The notes under the pieces are model-generated. The model worked only from the letters and a program-made list of their open reading frames with translations, was not told the DNA's origin and did no database searches. Position numbers and translations under genes: made by a program. A stretch of DNA of 59,912 bases from Mycobacterium asiaticum DSM 44297 (GTDB lineage Bacteria; Actinomycetota; Actinomycetes; Mycobacteriales; Mycobacteriaceae). Below are positions 51,791 to 59,912 of this stretch, piece after piece. Location of the stretch: NCBI RefSeq assembly GCF_000613245.1, contig NZ_HG964938.1:527682-587593 (forward strand). Direction: 5' to 3'. Every line of letters begins with the position of its first letter. The first letter of the stretch is position 1.

Positions 51791-53191
51791 ATGACTCAGC
51801 CGCAAACCGTGAAGGTCGATCAGCAAGAGATTCTTTCGCGGGCCAACGAGGTCGAGGCGCCGATGGCGGCACCGCCGACCGATGTGCCGGTTGCGCCCAG
51901 CGAGATCACCACCGCAGTCAACGCGACCGAGCAGATCAAGCTGAACGCCGAGAACATGCGCATGTTCTTGGATGTCGGTGCCCGCGAGCGGACCCGCTTA
52001 GCGACCTCGCTGCGTAATGCGGCCAAAGCCTACGGGGACGTCGACGAAGAGGGTGCGGCCGCCTTGGACAACGACGGCGGCGAGGTGGCCGGCGAGTCGG
52101 CCGGCGGAGTGGGCGGCGACGAGTCGGCCGGGCTAGAAGATACCCCGCAGGTCGCAGTGGCGGGCGACGACGGCTATTCGGATATCGAGGTCACCGCCCA
52201 AAAATTGGCCGCGGGCGACCAGGGCGCATCCCTGAGCCGGATGGCCGAGGCGTGGTACAAGCTGAGCTTCGCCATGCAAGGGGATGTCAAGCGGTTCCGC
52301 ATTTTCAAGGATTGGGAAGGCGACGCCGCTGAAGCCTGCGAGAAATCGCTTGATGACCACCGCATTTGGATTGACTACATGGCCGCGAACGCCACCGCAT
52401 TGGCCCAGCAAGCTGACTACATAGCGCAATTGCAGGCCAGGGCCTTCAAAGCGCATCCATCGGCGGCGGCGATCGCATTGGTCCGCCAGGCGGCTCAGGA
52501 AGGCAACAAAGAAGCCGTCAAGACGTACGCCGAGTACCAGAAGGCGTCCGAGACCATAATGAACGACTACAACACCAGGGCCGCCAACGAGATCAAGGCG
52601 TTCAAACTCGAAAAGCCGCCCAAGGCAATTAAAATCGATCCGCCACCGCCGCCGCAGACGCCGGGATTGATCCCCTCCCAGGTGATGCAGGTGGCCGCCA
52701 TGACCGGCGGCGGGTCAGGCAGCGGCATGCAGCCCCCGATGATGACGCCACCCACCGGCGGTGCCGGTGGTGGCATGCCGTCCGGAGTCGGTTCCGAGCT
52801 GACGGCGGCCGGCCGTGAGGCCGCCGCGAACCTGCCGAAAGACCTAGGCGTCAAACCGATGTCGCTCGGCGGCGGGGGCGGTGGCGGAGGCGGCATGCCG
52901 TCGATGCCGTTGGCCCCGGCAACGGGTGCCGGTGGCGGCTTGGACGGCCAGTCGATGCGGCCCGCGGGTGCCGGTGACATCGCGGGCCTCGGCGCTGCCG
53001 CCGCAGCCCGCGGCAGCGGTATGGCCGGCGGCGGCATGGGCATGCCGATGGGTGGACATGGCCAGGGCGGTGGAGGCTCCAAATCCAAAGGTGCTCAACA
53101 AGATGACGAGGCGCTGTACACCGAGGACAGGGCGTGGACCGAAGCCGTTATCGGCCAGCGCCGCCGGCAAGACATGAAGGAGTCAAAGTGA
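51791..53191 (+). CDS. espB: ESX-1 secreted substrate EspB
   Basis: EspB is secreted through ESX-1, cleaved by MycP1 and forms heptameric PE/PPE-like rings. The 466-residue protein has a helical PE-PPE-like N-terminal domain (about residues 1-285) with the YxxxD export motif in AKAYGDVDEEG and the W-x-G turn in FKDWEGDAAEACEKSL, then a low-complexity Gly/Met/Pro-rich C-terminal part from about residue 285, where MycP1 cleavage occurs in orthologues. The ATG is preceded by a full AAGGAGG (51774-51780) ten bases upstream, unlike the coupled genes around it. The stop overlaps the espL GTG. Confidence 0.95.
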   Translation: MTQPQTVKVDQQEILSRANEVEAPMAAPPTDVPVAPSEITTAVNATEQIKLNAENMRMFLDVGARERTRLATSLRNAAKAYGDVDEEGAAALDNDGGEVAGESAGGVGGDESAGLEDTPQVAVAGDDGYSDIEVTAQKLAAGDQGASLSRMAEAWYKLSFAMQGDVKRFRIFKDWEGDAAEACEKSLDDHRIWIDYMAANATALAQQADYIAQLQARAFKAHPSAAAIALVRQAAQEGNKEAVKTYAEYQKASETIMNDYNTRAANEIKAFKLEKPPKAIKIDPPPPPQTPGLIPSQVMQVAAMTGGGSGSGMQPPMMTPPTGGAGGGMPSGVGSELTAAGREAAANLPKDLGVKPMSLGGGGGGGGGMPSMPLAPATGAGGGLDGQSMRPAGAGDIAGLGAAAAARGSGMAGGGMGMPMGGHGQGGGGSKSKGAQQDDEALYTEDRAWTEAVIGQRRRQDMKESK

Positions 53192-53535
53192 CCAGCTCGG
53201 AATTGGACCCGCATGTCGCGGCGGCGCTCGCATTGGCGGCGCGTTTCCAAACGGCCCTTGAGGGCACCCTCAACCAGATGAACAACGGAAACTTCCGTGG
53301 CACAGACGAATCCGAGACCGTCGAAGTGACGATCAACGGGCACCAGTGGCTGACGGGTGTGCGCATCGACGACGGCCTGATTCGCGAGGTTGGCGCGGAG
53401 GTGGTCGGCGCCCGAGTCAACGAGGCCCTACAGAACGCGCAGGCCTCGGCAAGCCAGTACAACGCGGCGGCCGGCGAACAACTGACCGCGGCGCTTGAGG
53501 CGATGACGAAGGCCGCCAACCCCGGCTTTGCCTAA
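53188..53535 (+). CDS. espL: ESX-1 associated protein EspL (YbaB/EbfC-like)
   Basis: EspL is a small cytosolic protein needed for stability or secretion of ESX-1 substrates in M. tuberculosis. The 115-residue length equals Rv3880c. The fold resembles the YbaB/EbfC DNA-binding family: two long helices (FQTALEGTLNQMNN and RVNEALQNAQASASQYNAA) around a sheet with TVEVTINGHQWLTGVRIDDG. I chose the GTG that overlaps the espB stop (GTGA); the frame upstream lies inside espB. Confidence 0.94.
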   Translation: MTSSELDPHVAAALALAARFQTALEGTLNQMNNGNFRGTDESETVEVTINGHQWLTGVRIDDGLIREVGAEVVGARVNEALQNAQASASQYNAAAGEQLTAALEAMTKAANPGFA

Positions 53536-53744
53536 AAGCACTGGCTGGTTTGAACTTTCGGCAAGTGGCGCCGTTTCTCGTCGTGCCCGCGGCATTGCCG
53601 AAGTCGCGAAATTACCGCAGCTAGCAGGTAATAACCTCAGTTAGGCTTGATAACTATGACGTCCGGCAAGACGCAGCATGCTCGGGTCGGCCACCGCAGG
53701 CCGGGGAGTGACCGCTGCGCACCGGCCGAACGAGGAGAGTAGCA

Positions 53745-55976
53745 ATGGGCATTCCGAGGCCGACGGGCGAGTACGCCGGTCAGATGCTTGAACCCGGCGG
53801 ATGGCCGCAAGCCGACGAGGACACGTTCTACGACCGTGCGCAGCAGTACAATCGCGTACTGCGCGAAGTCACGAACGTCATGGACTCCACCCGCCGCCAG
53901 CAGGTCGAAATCTTCGACGGAGGTGTCTGGTCGGGCGGTGCCGCGAACGCGGCCAATGGTGCGCTCGGCGCGAATCTGACCGAAATGAGCACGCTGCAGG
54001 ACTATCTCGTCACCGTCATCACCTGGCACCAGCACATCGGGAACCTGCTCGTCCAGGCTAAATCCGAGATCGGGAACAACGTCGACGGGGCCCAGCGCGA
54101 AATCATCATCCTGGAGAACGACACCGAGCTCGAGGCGGAGGCGCGTCAGGCGGCGATCGAGGCGCTGGTCCGCGAGACACATCAGGCGAATACCAGTTTG
54201 GTCACCGAGACGGCGGAACAGGTTCGGGCGTCCAAGAATTGGAAGCCGCCGCACAATGCGCTCGAGGATCTGCTCCACCAGGTGACGCCGCCCGCTCCGG
54301 AGGTCCCGACAGTTGTCGTTCCGACGCCGGGCACGCCCACCCCGGTCGGGCCGACGCCGACACCGTTTGAGCCGATCCCGGCCAACCCGTACGAGCCGGT
54401 GGGTCCGGGCACACCCATCAGCCCGGTCACACCGACCCCGTTTGATCCGGTGAACCCGAACCCGATCACGCCGATCACTCCGATCCCGTCGCTGCCGGTG
54501 ACGCCGGTCAACCCAAGCCAGCCTGGCACGCCCATCACCCCGATCACGCCGGTCAACCCGAAACCGCAGCAGCCATCCCGGCCGGTCACCCCGGTGAACC
54601 CGGCGCCCTCGCCCGCCCCGTCGCCCGCGCCGACACCTGGCCAGCCGACACCCGGTCCCGGCCCGGCGCCAACGCCCAGCGGTCCGCTGCCAGACCTGCC
54701 TGCCGCGCCTGCGAGCCCGGGCACGCCCTCGGGTCCTGCTACACCAGGCACCGAACCGGCGCACGTGAAGCCGGCCGCGGCCGTGGATGCCCCCGTCCAC
54801 ACCGGTCAACCGGGCGGTTCCTCGGCACCGTCACATCGCGGGGACGACGCAACTCCGGCCATGGCACCCGCGGCGGCCACCGGAATCCCGACGGCTGGGC
54901 GAGGCACCTCGACCGGAATGGGACCGGCGGGTGCCGGCGCAAGTCCGAGTGCGGGCGCGGCCCCCAGCGGTTCGGGTGCCGGTGCTCGCACCGCGGGCGG
55001 CCGGGCGCCGCTGGGTGGGGCCGGACGGGCACCGGCCGGGGCGTCGCCTCGCCCGGCATCGGCGCGCACAGCACCGGCGGCCCGGCCCGCTCCGCCGAAC
55101 CGGAACGACGACGACCAGAAGGACAAGCAGGGTTCCGCGGATGATGTCACGGCGCTGCCGTCGATCCCGGTCTCGGCCGCACGGGCCGCGCGTGACGCGG
55201 CGGCCGCGGCATCCCGCGCCGGTGGCGCCAAAAAGGATCCGCTGCGGCTGGCAAGACGGATTGCGGCCGCGCTGAACGCCCGAGACCTCGCCGGTAACGA
55301 CGACTACGGATTCTTCTGGGTCACCGCCGTCACCACCGACGGCGAGATCGTCGTCGCAAACAGCTACGGGCTGGCCTACATACCCGACGGCGTCCAACTG
55401 CCCGCCAAGGTGTTCATGGCCAGCGCCGACCGAAACGTGCCGGTCGACGAAAAGGCCCGCAGCGCAACCTATCCGATTGTCGCCGTGCAGACTTGGGCCG
55501 CCTACCACGACCTGAAGCTGCGGGCCGTGATCGGCACCGCCGAGCAACTGGCGAACTCCGATCCCGGCGTCGCCAAGATCCTGCTGGAGGACGACGACAT
55601 CCCGGACACCGGCAAGATGGTCGGACGGCCGCGGCTCGAGGTGGTGGACCCGGCCGCGGCGGCGCAGTTGGCGGAGACCGATGACCTGCATCTGGTGGAC
55701 CTGCTGCCGCCGGCCCCGGCCGACGCCAAGGCTCCCGACGACGAGCGGCACATCCTGTGGTTCGAGCTGATGAAGCCGATGACGAGCACGGCGACCGGTC
55801 GCGAGATTGCGCACCTGCGCGCCTTTCACGCATACGCCGCGCATAGCCAGGACCTCGCCCTGCACAAGGCCTACAAAGCGGCCGACGCCGAGACGCAACG
55901 ACCGGCGGTCGAGGAGTTCTTGTACTGGCGTCACGTCGCCGCCCTGCTGGACAGTGCGATCTCGCAGGCCACCTGA
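53745..55976 (+). CDS. espK: ESX-1 secretion-associated protein EspK
   Basis: EspK is an ESX-1 substrate or chaperone reported to bind EspB. The 743-residue protein has three parts. The N-terminal domain (about residues 1-170) is helical with a W-S-G turn in IFDGGVWSGGAANAAN, like WXG100/PPE proteins. A low-complexity middle (about 180-480) is full of Pro-Thr repeats such as NPITPITPIPSLPVTPVNPS and later Ala/Gly/Pro. The C-terminal domain (about 490-743) with NDDYGFFWVTAVTTDGEIVVANSYG and LHLVDLLPPAPADAKAPDDE is conserved in EspK. The ATG follows GAGGAG by six bases. Confidence 0.93.
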   Translation: MGIPRPTGEYAGQMLEPGGWPQADEDTFYDRAQQYNRVLREVTNVMDSTRRQQVEIFDGGVWSGGAANAANGALGANLTEMSTLQDYLVTVITWHQHIGNLLVQAKSEIGNNVDGAQREIIILENDTELEAEARQAAIEALVRETHQANTSLVTETAEQVRASKNWKPPHNALEDLLHQVTPPAPEVPTVVVPTPGTPTPVGPTPTPFEPIPANPYEPVGPGTPISPVTPTPFDPVNPNPITPITPIPSLPVTPVNPSQPGTPITPITPVNPKPQQPSRPVTPVNPAPSPAPSPAPTPGQPTPGPGPAPTPSGPLPDLPAAPASPGTPSGPATPGTEPAHVKPAAAVDAPVHTGQPGGSSAPSHRGDDATPAMAPAAATGIPTAGRGTSTGMGPAGAGASPSAGAAPSGSGAGARTAGGRAPLGGAGRAPAGASPRPASARTAPAARPAPPNRNDDDQKDKQGSADDVTALPSIPVSAARAARDAAAAASRAGGAKKDPLRLARRIAAALNARDLAGNDDYGFFWVTAVTTDGEIVVANSYGLAYIPDGVQLPAKVFMASADRNVPVDEKARSATYPIVAVQTWAAYHDLKLRAVIGTAEQLANSDPGVAKILLEDDDIPDTGKMVGRPRLEVVDPAAAAQLAETDDLHLVDLLPPAPADAKAPDDERHILWFELMKPMTSTATGREIAHLRAFHAYAAHSQDLALHKAYKAADAETQRPAVEEFLYWRHVAALLDSAISQAT

Positions 55977-56140
55977 CGGGCGGGAACTGGTATGGCAAAC
56001 ACGGCGGCCGGCCGCTGGGGCGGTCCTCCCGGGCGGCACGGCGCACTCATGGCTGCCGCGGGCCAAAATTGGCGTCCGGGCTGTTGTAGCACGTCGGTTA
56101 AGATTTTGTGGATAGGCAACGATGGAGAAGGGATGCTGCG

Positions 56141-56950
56141 ATGGTTGAACCGCTAGCAGTCGATCCCGCCCGCCTGGTTGCCGCTGCGAGCAAACTTACC
56201 GAGCTGGTGTTCCCGACGCCGCCTTCGCCGATCGCCGCGACCGGCTCGGACGCGGTGTCGGGGGCGATCAACGAGACGATGCCGGCCATCGAATCACTGG
56301 TCAGCGACGGGATGCCGGGCGTCACCGCCGCCTTGAAGAGGACCGCGACCAGCATGGGCGCCGCCGCCGACATCTACGCGAAGGCCGACCAGTCGCTGGG
56401 CCAGGCACTGACGCAGTACGCGTTCGGTGCGGACGGCCAGTCGATGGGGGCAAACGCGCTTGGGGCGGTGGCGGGCCTGGGCGGCGGCGCCGCCGGGACG
56501 GCGATGCTGGGCGGACCCGCGGCCGCGGCACAACAGCTGGCGGGCACGGCGTCGGCGGGGGCGGTGTCGCAGGTCGGCGCCGCAGTCGGGGCACAGGCCG
56601 AGGCGTTGTCGCCCCGGATAGCCGCGACCGTGCCACAACTGGTTCAGCTGGCACCGATGGCTCAACAAATGGCGCCGATGGGGCAGCAGGTCGGCCAGAG
56701 CGTCCAGCAGGCCGCATCTCAGGCCGGGCAGGGCGGCGGGGCCCAACTCGCCAGCGACACCAAACCGGCCGACGAGGACAAGAAGGACGACGAAGACAAG
56801 CCGGACAACCCGGATGACGCCGCCGGCGCGCAGGGCGACGGTGCGGAGGCCGACGGTGCCGCCGCGGGCAAGACCACCCTGGTCAGCGCCCCGGTGGAGG
56901 GCGCCGCAGGCGGCAAGTCAACGGGTGGGCCCGTCGCGGCGCCGATCTGA
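56141..56950 (+). CDS. espJ: ESX-1 secretion-associated protein EspJ, in reversed orientation
   Basis: The 269-residue product begins MVEPLAVDPARLVAAASKLTELVFPTPPSPI and continues INETMPAIESLVSDGMPGV, AAADIYAKADQSLGQALTQYAFG and ATVPQLVQLAPMA, clearly H37Rv EspJ (Rv3878). The C-terminal third is acidic and then Gly/Ala-rich. The ATG has GGAGAAGGG upstream. In H37Rv espJ is read in the same direction as eccD1 and opposite to espK; here it is read with espK and faces eccD1 tail-to-tail, with only 7 bases between stops. The protein may be an ESX-1 substrate; its exact role is unknown. Confidence 0.92.
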   Translation: MVEPLAVDPARLVAAASKLTELVFPTPPSPIAATGSDAVSGAINETMPAIESLVSDGMPGVTAALKRTATSMGAAADIYAKADQSLGQALTQYAFGADGQSMGANALGAVAGLGGGAAGTAMLGGPAAAAQQLAGTASAGAVSQVGAAVGAQAEALSPRIAATVPQLVQLAPMAQQMAPMGQQVGQSVQQAASQAGQGGGAQLASDTKPADEDKKDDEDKPDNPDDAAGAQGDGAEADGAAAGKTTLVSAPVEGAAGGKSTGGPVAAPI

Positions 56951-56957
56951 GCAGGAT

Positions 56958-58493
56958 CTAGAACCGCAGATTCCGCACCATGTCGTAGACACCGGTGATC
57001 CACAACAGCAGCGGAATGATCGAAGCGACCACGGCGCCGTCGACCAATTCGGTGATCCGCTTCATCACCGGCGACAGGCGCTTGATCGGGGCCATCGCGC
57101 CGAAGATGATCAGCGCGACCACCACCAGCACCAGGTAGCCGGCCAGAATCGCCCACGCCCAGTGCGGGTACCAGAGGCAAAGGCGCATGGCCAATCCCGT
57201 CGGGATCGCGGCGGTTGCGGCCAGTAGCGACCACGCGCACCAACGATCCACGTAGAGCCGTGAACGGAACCCGCACAGCACGGTCAGCAACCCGGCGACC
57301 ACCAGGCTGTGGACGAAGAAGTGCCCGTGCACCACCACCGCGACGGCACCGGCCGCCAAGATCGCGGCGCCCGCCGTCACATACCCGACCAGCAGCTGCT
57401 TGGCCAGCTTGCTGCGCTCGGTCAGGCGGGCCGCGGACGCCGGCACCGACGCGATGATCGCCTGCCAGGTCGGTGTCTCCTCGTTGGTGGCGTCCTCGGC
57501 GGTCACCGGGTCCAGGAGTTCCTCGTTGTCCACGGTCTCACCCGGAACGGGGATTGGCGGCAACGCGATTCGCGCCACGGCGACGGTGAGCTTGGCGGCG
57601 TTGGTCACCACGAACAGACCGAACGCGATCGCCCCGGCCGGCACCCACTCCTGGTAGCCGTAGCCGGTCGCGACGGCGGCGCCGACCAGCGCGATCATGC
57701 TGATCACGACGAAGGAGGCCACTTCGTGGCGCCGGCGAGGGCCGCCGCGGACCAGCACTGTCAGCAACAGCACCGCCGTAGCTGCGGCGGCCAGGTGCGG
57801 CGCCCCGAGTGAGTTGGTGCCGCGCGGCAGCGGGACGGCGATCGCGGCCGCGCCCGCCAGCAGCGGATAGGCGGCGATCAGCAGGCACTCGGAGAGATCG
57901 GCCTTGGCATAGAACCGCTTCGCCACGAACGACACGACCAGGGCGATCATGCCCAACAGGCCCAACGCCACCGGCCAATACCAGCCGCGCCCGGTCGTCC
58001 ACCACGCGCGCATGGCGATGGCGGTCAGCGGGAGCGCCAGGATCGGGATGGCCACCGAGATGAAGCGTTCAACCGCCGTCCGATCGAATTCCGGCGATTC
58101 ATCCAGCACCGCGATCGCGTCGATGACATCTTCGACCAACGGCCGGTATCGCTCCGTTCGACTGGCCGAAACCAGGGTCAACAGCGAGCCGTCGACCACG
58201 CCGGCCTCGTCGAGGGACTGCTCGGGCCGCAGCGGCGGCGATCCCGGCCGGGCGAACGTCCACACGCCCTGGGCGGCGAAGTCGAAGCCCGCCAGGACAT
58301 CCGGCGGGGTGTCTTCGAGCATGTCGGCCAGGACCTGGACGGTCTCGTCGATGTAGGTGGCCATCGGCGCCGCCGCCGGCAGCACCAGGTCGGTCATCCG
58401 CTTTCCGGTCAGGATCGTCACCCGGGTGGTGGCCGGCCTGGCGGGCGCGGTCCCGGATGCGGTGGAGCCGGCGGCAACAGCAGGTGCGCTCAA
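56958..58493 (-). CDS. eccD1: ESX-1 membrane protein EccD1
   Basis: EccD1 forms the membrane vestibule of ESX-1. The 511-residue length equals H37Rv Rv3877. The cytosolic ubiquitin-like domain covers about residues 20-110 (TRVTILTGKRMTDLVLPAAAP to LLTLVSASRTERYRP), followed by about 11 membrane helices from residue 145 and the cytoplasmic segment NEELLDPVTAEDATNEETPTW near residue 330. The start is TTG (MSAPAVAAGS) and overlaps the espI stop. It is intact, in contrast to eccD2 in this window. Confidence 0.96.
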   Translation of the reverse strand: MSAPAVAAGSTASGTAPARPATTRVTILTGKRMTDLVLPAAAPMATYIDETVQVLADMLEDTPPDVLAGFDFAAQGVWTFARPGSPPLRPEQSLDEAGVVDGSLLTLVSASRTERYRPLVEDVIDAIAVLDESPEFDRTAVERFISVAIPILALPLTAIAMRAWWTTGRGWYWPVALGLLGMIALVVSFVAKRFYAKADLSECLLIAAYPLLAGAAAIAVPLPRGTNSLGAPHLAAAATAVLLLTVLVRGGPRRRHEVASFVVISMIALVGAAVATGYGYQEWVPAGAIAFGLFVVTNAAKLTVAVARIALPPIPVPGETVDNEELLDPVTAEDATNEETPTWQAIIASVPASAARLTERSKLAKQLLVGYVTAGAAILAAGAVAVVVHGHFFVHSLVVAGLLTVLCGFRSRLYVDRWCAWSLLAATAAIPTGLAMRLCLWYPHWAWAILAGYLVLVVVALIIFGAMAPIKRLSPVMKRITELVDGAVVASIIPLLLWITGVYDMVRNLRF

Positions 58494-59912
58494 CGACGTC
58501 CCGCCCTTTCAAAATCGTCGGACAGAGCCGCGGCCAATTCGAGTACCCGCCGTCGGTAGGCGGGGTCGAGCTGGTCGAGCTGAATCTCGGTACCCGTCGC
58601 GATGTGCTTGTCCCAGGGCAGCAACACGACCCGGTCCGGCTGTACCAGCTGCTGGAACTGCCGGACCAACTTCTTCTCCGCGACGTTGGTCTCACCGACC
58701 GCGACGTGGTTGATGACCACCACCACGCGACTAAGCAGATCCTGATACCCGTTGTGCCGCAGCCACTCCAGCGCACTCTCGGCCTGCCGGGCGCTGTCCA
58801 GCGACACGTTGGTCACGATCACAATCGCCGAGGCGGTCTCCAGCACACCGCGGGTGACCGGGTCGAACAATCCCGGCCCGCAGTCGGCCAGCACCAGGTT
58901 GTAGAACTTGGACACCGTATCGACGGCGAAGCGCAGGTCGTCACCACTGAGTCCGCGTTGCGCCGTGGTGTATTCGGCGGTCGGGAGGATCTCCAAATTG
59001 TGGGCGTTGACGCTCGTGTGTGCGCGCACATCGTTGTAGTGCGAAAGGTTCTCGTCGGCAATCAAATCCGCGATCGAAGACGGCGAGGTACGCCCTGCGC
59101 GCTCGGCCAGGTTGCCGCAACCGGGGTCCGCGTCGAGCACCAGGATCCGATCGCCCCGCACCTGCGCCAACATGGTGCCCAATGTGACGGTCGTAGTGGT
59201 CTTGCCGACGCCGCCCTTCAAACCGAGCATGCCGATCTGGTATGAACCACGCGGCTTGCGCCGGACCCTGGCGCGCAGTTCCTGTTCGTATTTCTCGTCG
59301 GGCGACAGACCCGGGTTGATGCGCGTCAGCTTGTAGACAGCCCGCCGCCAACCACGTTGCGGGACAGGCTTTTCCGGCGCGCTCTGCCGTGCAGGCCGGG
59401 GTTCCGGCGCTTCGGTTGGGGTCGGGGCTGGCGCCGCGACGACGGGTGGCACCGGACGGGATTCCCGCAGGGGCGCCGATGCGGTGGGCGGTGGTGGCGC
59501 CGGTTCCGGCGACGGTGGCCGCACCGGGATCGGGCCGGACGGGGCACGGCGTTTACCGCCGGACCGGCCGCCCTGGACCTGGGGCGCCGGGGCCGCCGGA
59601 CTGCGGCCGGGAGAGTTGATCTGCGGAGCGTCCTGGCCAGGCAGGGGGACTCGGAAGTACGGCCCGCCAGCGGGATTCGTTTCGCCCGATTCCGGGTCGG
59701 GCAGGTACCGGTGCCCACGACGTTCCCGGCGCGACGGTGGTTCGGGCGGCGGGGGTCCGGCCGGCGGTTCGGGTTGGGTGGGTGCTGGCGCAGGCTGGTA
59801 GCCCTGCTGCCGGCCGCCGAGTCGTACCCGGCCGTTGGTCGCATAGCAGTTGTCGGTGGTCGCTGGTCGCGACGGCGGTTCGGCCGGGGCGCGAGGGCGC
59901 CGCGGTCGGGGT
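58490..59912 (-). CDS. espI: ESX-1 secretion-associated ATPase EspI, N-terminus outside window
   Basis: EspI is an ESX-1-associated protein with a C-terminal MinD/ParA-like ATPase domain; in M. tuberculosis it down-regulates ESX-1 when ATP is low. The ATPase domain shows GLKGGVGKTTTTVTLGTMLA, LVLDADPGCGNLAERAG and YNLVLADCGPGLFDPV, after the basic segment GWRRAVYKLTRINPGLSPDEKYEQELRARV. Upstream the same frame stays open to the window edge as Pro/Gly/Arg-rich low-complexity sequence (for example APQVQGGRSGGKRRAPSGPIP), so an internal GTG at 59524 is not the start. About 473 residues are visible, out of roughly 666 in H37Rv. It overlaps eccD1 by four bases. Confidence 0.94.
   Translation of the reverse strand, partial: PRPRRPRAPAEPPSRPATTDNCYATNGRVRLGGRQQGYQPAPAPTQPEPPAGPPPPEPPSRRERRGHRYLPDPESGETNPAGGPYFRVPLPGQDAPQINSPGRSPAAPAPQVQGGRSGGKRRAPSGPIPVRPPSPEPAPPPPTASAPLRESRPVPPVVAAPAPTPTEAPEPRPARQSAPEKPVPQRGWRRAVYKLTRINPGLSPDEKYEQELRARVRRKPRGSYQIGMLGLKGGVGKTTTTVTLGTMLAQVRGDRILVLDADPGCGNLAERAGRTSPSSIADLIADENLSHYNDVRAHTSVNAHNLEILPTAEYTTAQRGLSGDDLRFAVDTVSKFYNLVLADCGPGLFDPVTRGVLETASAIVIVTNVSLDSARQAESALEWLRHNGYQDLLSRVVVVINHVAVGETNVAEKKLVRQFQQLVQPDRVVLLPWDKHIATGTEIQLDQLDPAYRRRVLELAAALSDDFERAGRR

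Overview
The window is a mycobacterial chromosome segment around the replication origin, shown in reverse of the usual map: dnaA, dnaN, recF, gyrB and gyrA run on the minus strand. The gene order pknB - trpG - Rv0012 - crgA - Rv0010c - ppiA - cwsA - tRNA-Ala - tRNA-Ile - Rv0007 - gyrA - gyrB - dciA - recF - dnaN - oriC - dnaA - rpmH - rnpA - yidD - yidC - jag - rsmG - parA - parB - cwlM - trxC - trxB - sigM - murJ - mutT4 - pcnA matches the M. tuberculosis H37Rv origin region as I remember it. High GC, the ESX-2 and ESX-1 genes and near-identical protein sequences point to a Mycobacterium, probably a non-tuberculous, ESX-1-positive species. I cannot fix the species. All comparisons with H37Rv are from memory of its proteins and locus order, not from a search.

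Layout. (1) 1-5,998: the end of the PknB kinase, small cell-division and cell-wall proteins (CrgA, CwsA), cyclophilin PpiA and two tRNAs. (2) 5,999-16,373: gyrase genes, DciA, RecF, DnaN, the dnaN-dnaA origin spacer and dnaA, which has a TTG start and DnaA boxes in its leader. (3) 16,374-24,141: the rpmH-rnpA-yidD-yidC-jag-rsmG-parA-parB run with two perfect parS palindromes, then a GNAT-like protein and the peptidoglycan regulator CwlM. (4) 24,298-33,814 (minus strand): thioredoxin and its reductase behind a SigH-like promoter, SigM with its probable anti-sigma factor, the MurJ flippase fused to a pseudokinase, a large membrane-anchored protein and the Nudix hydrolase MutT4. (5) 34,024-36,070: PcnA and an acidic DxDxDG-repeat protein. 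(6) 36,312-45,328: an incomplete ESX-2 locus (esxD, esxC, espG2, a MinD-like ATPase, a frameshifted eccD2, mycP2, eccE2, eccA2). (7) 45,335-48,625: an insertion holding a thiolase, a DUF222/HNH protein and a YPPP-repeat membrane protein. (8) 48,985-59,912: half of ESX-1 (mycP1, eccE1, espB, espL, espK, espJ, eccD1 and most of espI).

How the genes work together. The origin block couples replication initiation, helicase loading, sliding clamp, topology and ParABS segregation. PknB, CwlM and MurJ belong to one regulatory circuit for peptidoglycan precursor supply, and CrgA and CwsA to the divisome and polar growth. The ESX genes encode type VII secretion parts: membrane proteins EccD and EccE, mycosin proteases, the AAA ATPase EccA, WXG100 substrates and Esp substrates or chaperones.

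The most notable departures from the expected layout are an ESX-2 locus without eccB2, eccC2, PE36 and PPE69 and with a frameshifted eccD2; espJ on the opposite strand from H37Rv; the three-gene insertion between eccA2 and mycP1; and four one-base-type frameshifts (two in Rv0010c, one each in mutT4 and eccD2), which may be real decay or sequence error. I found no clearly unprecedented system. The remodelled ESX-2/ESX-1 block is the best candidate for new biology.
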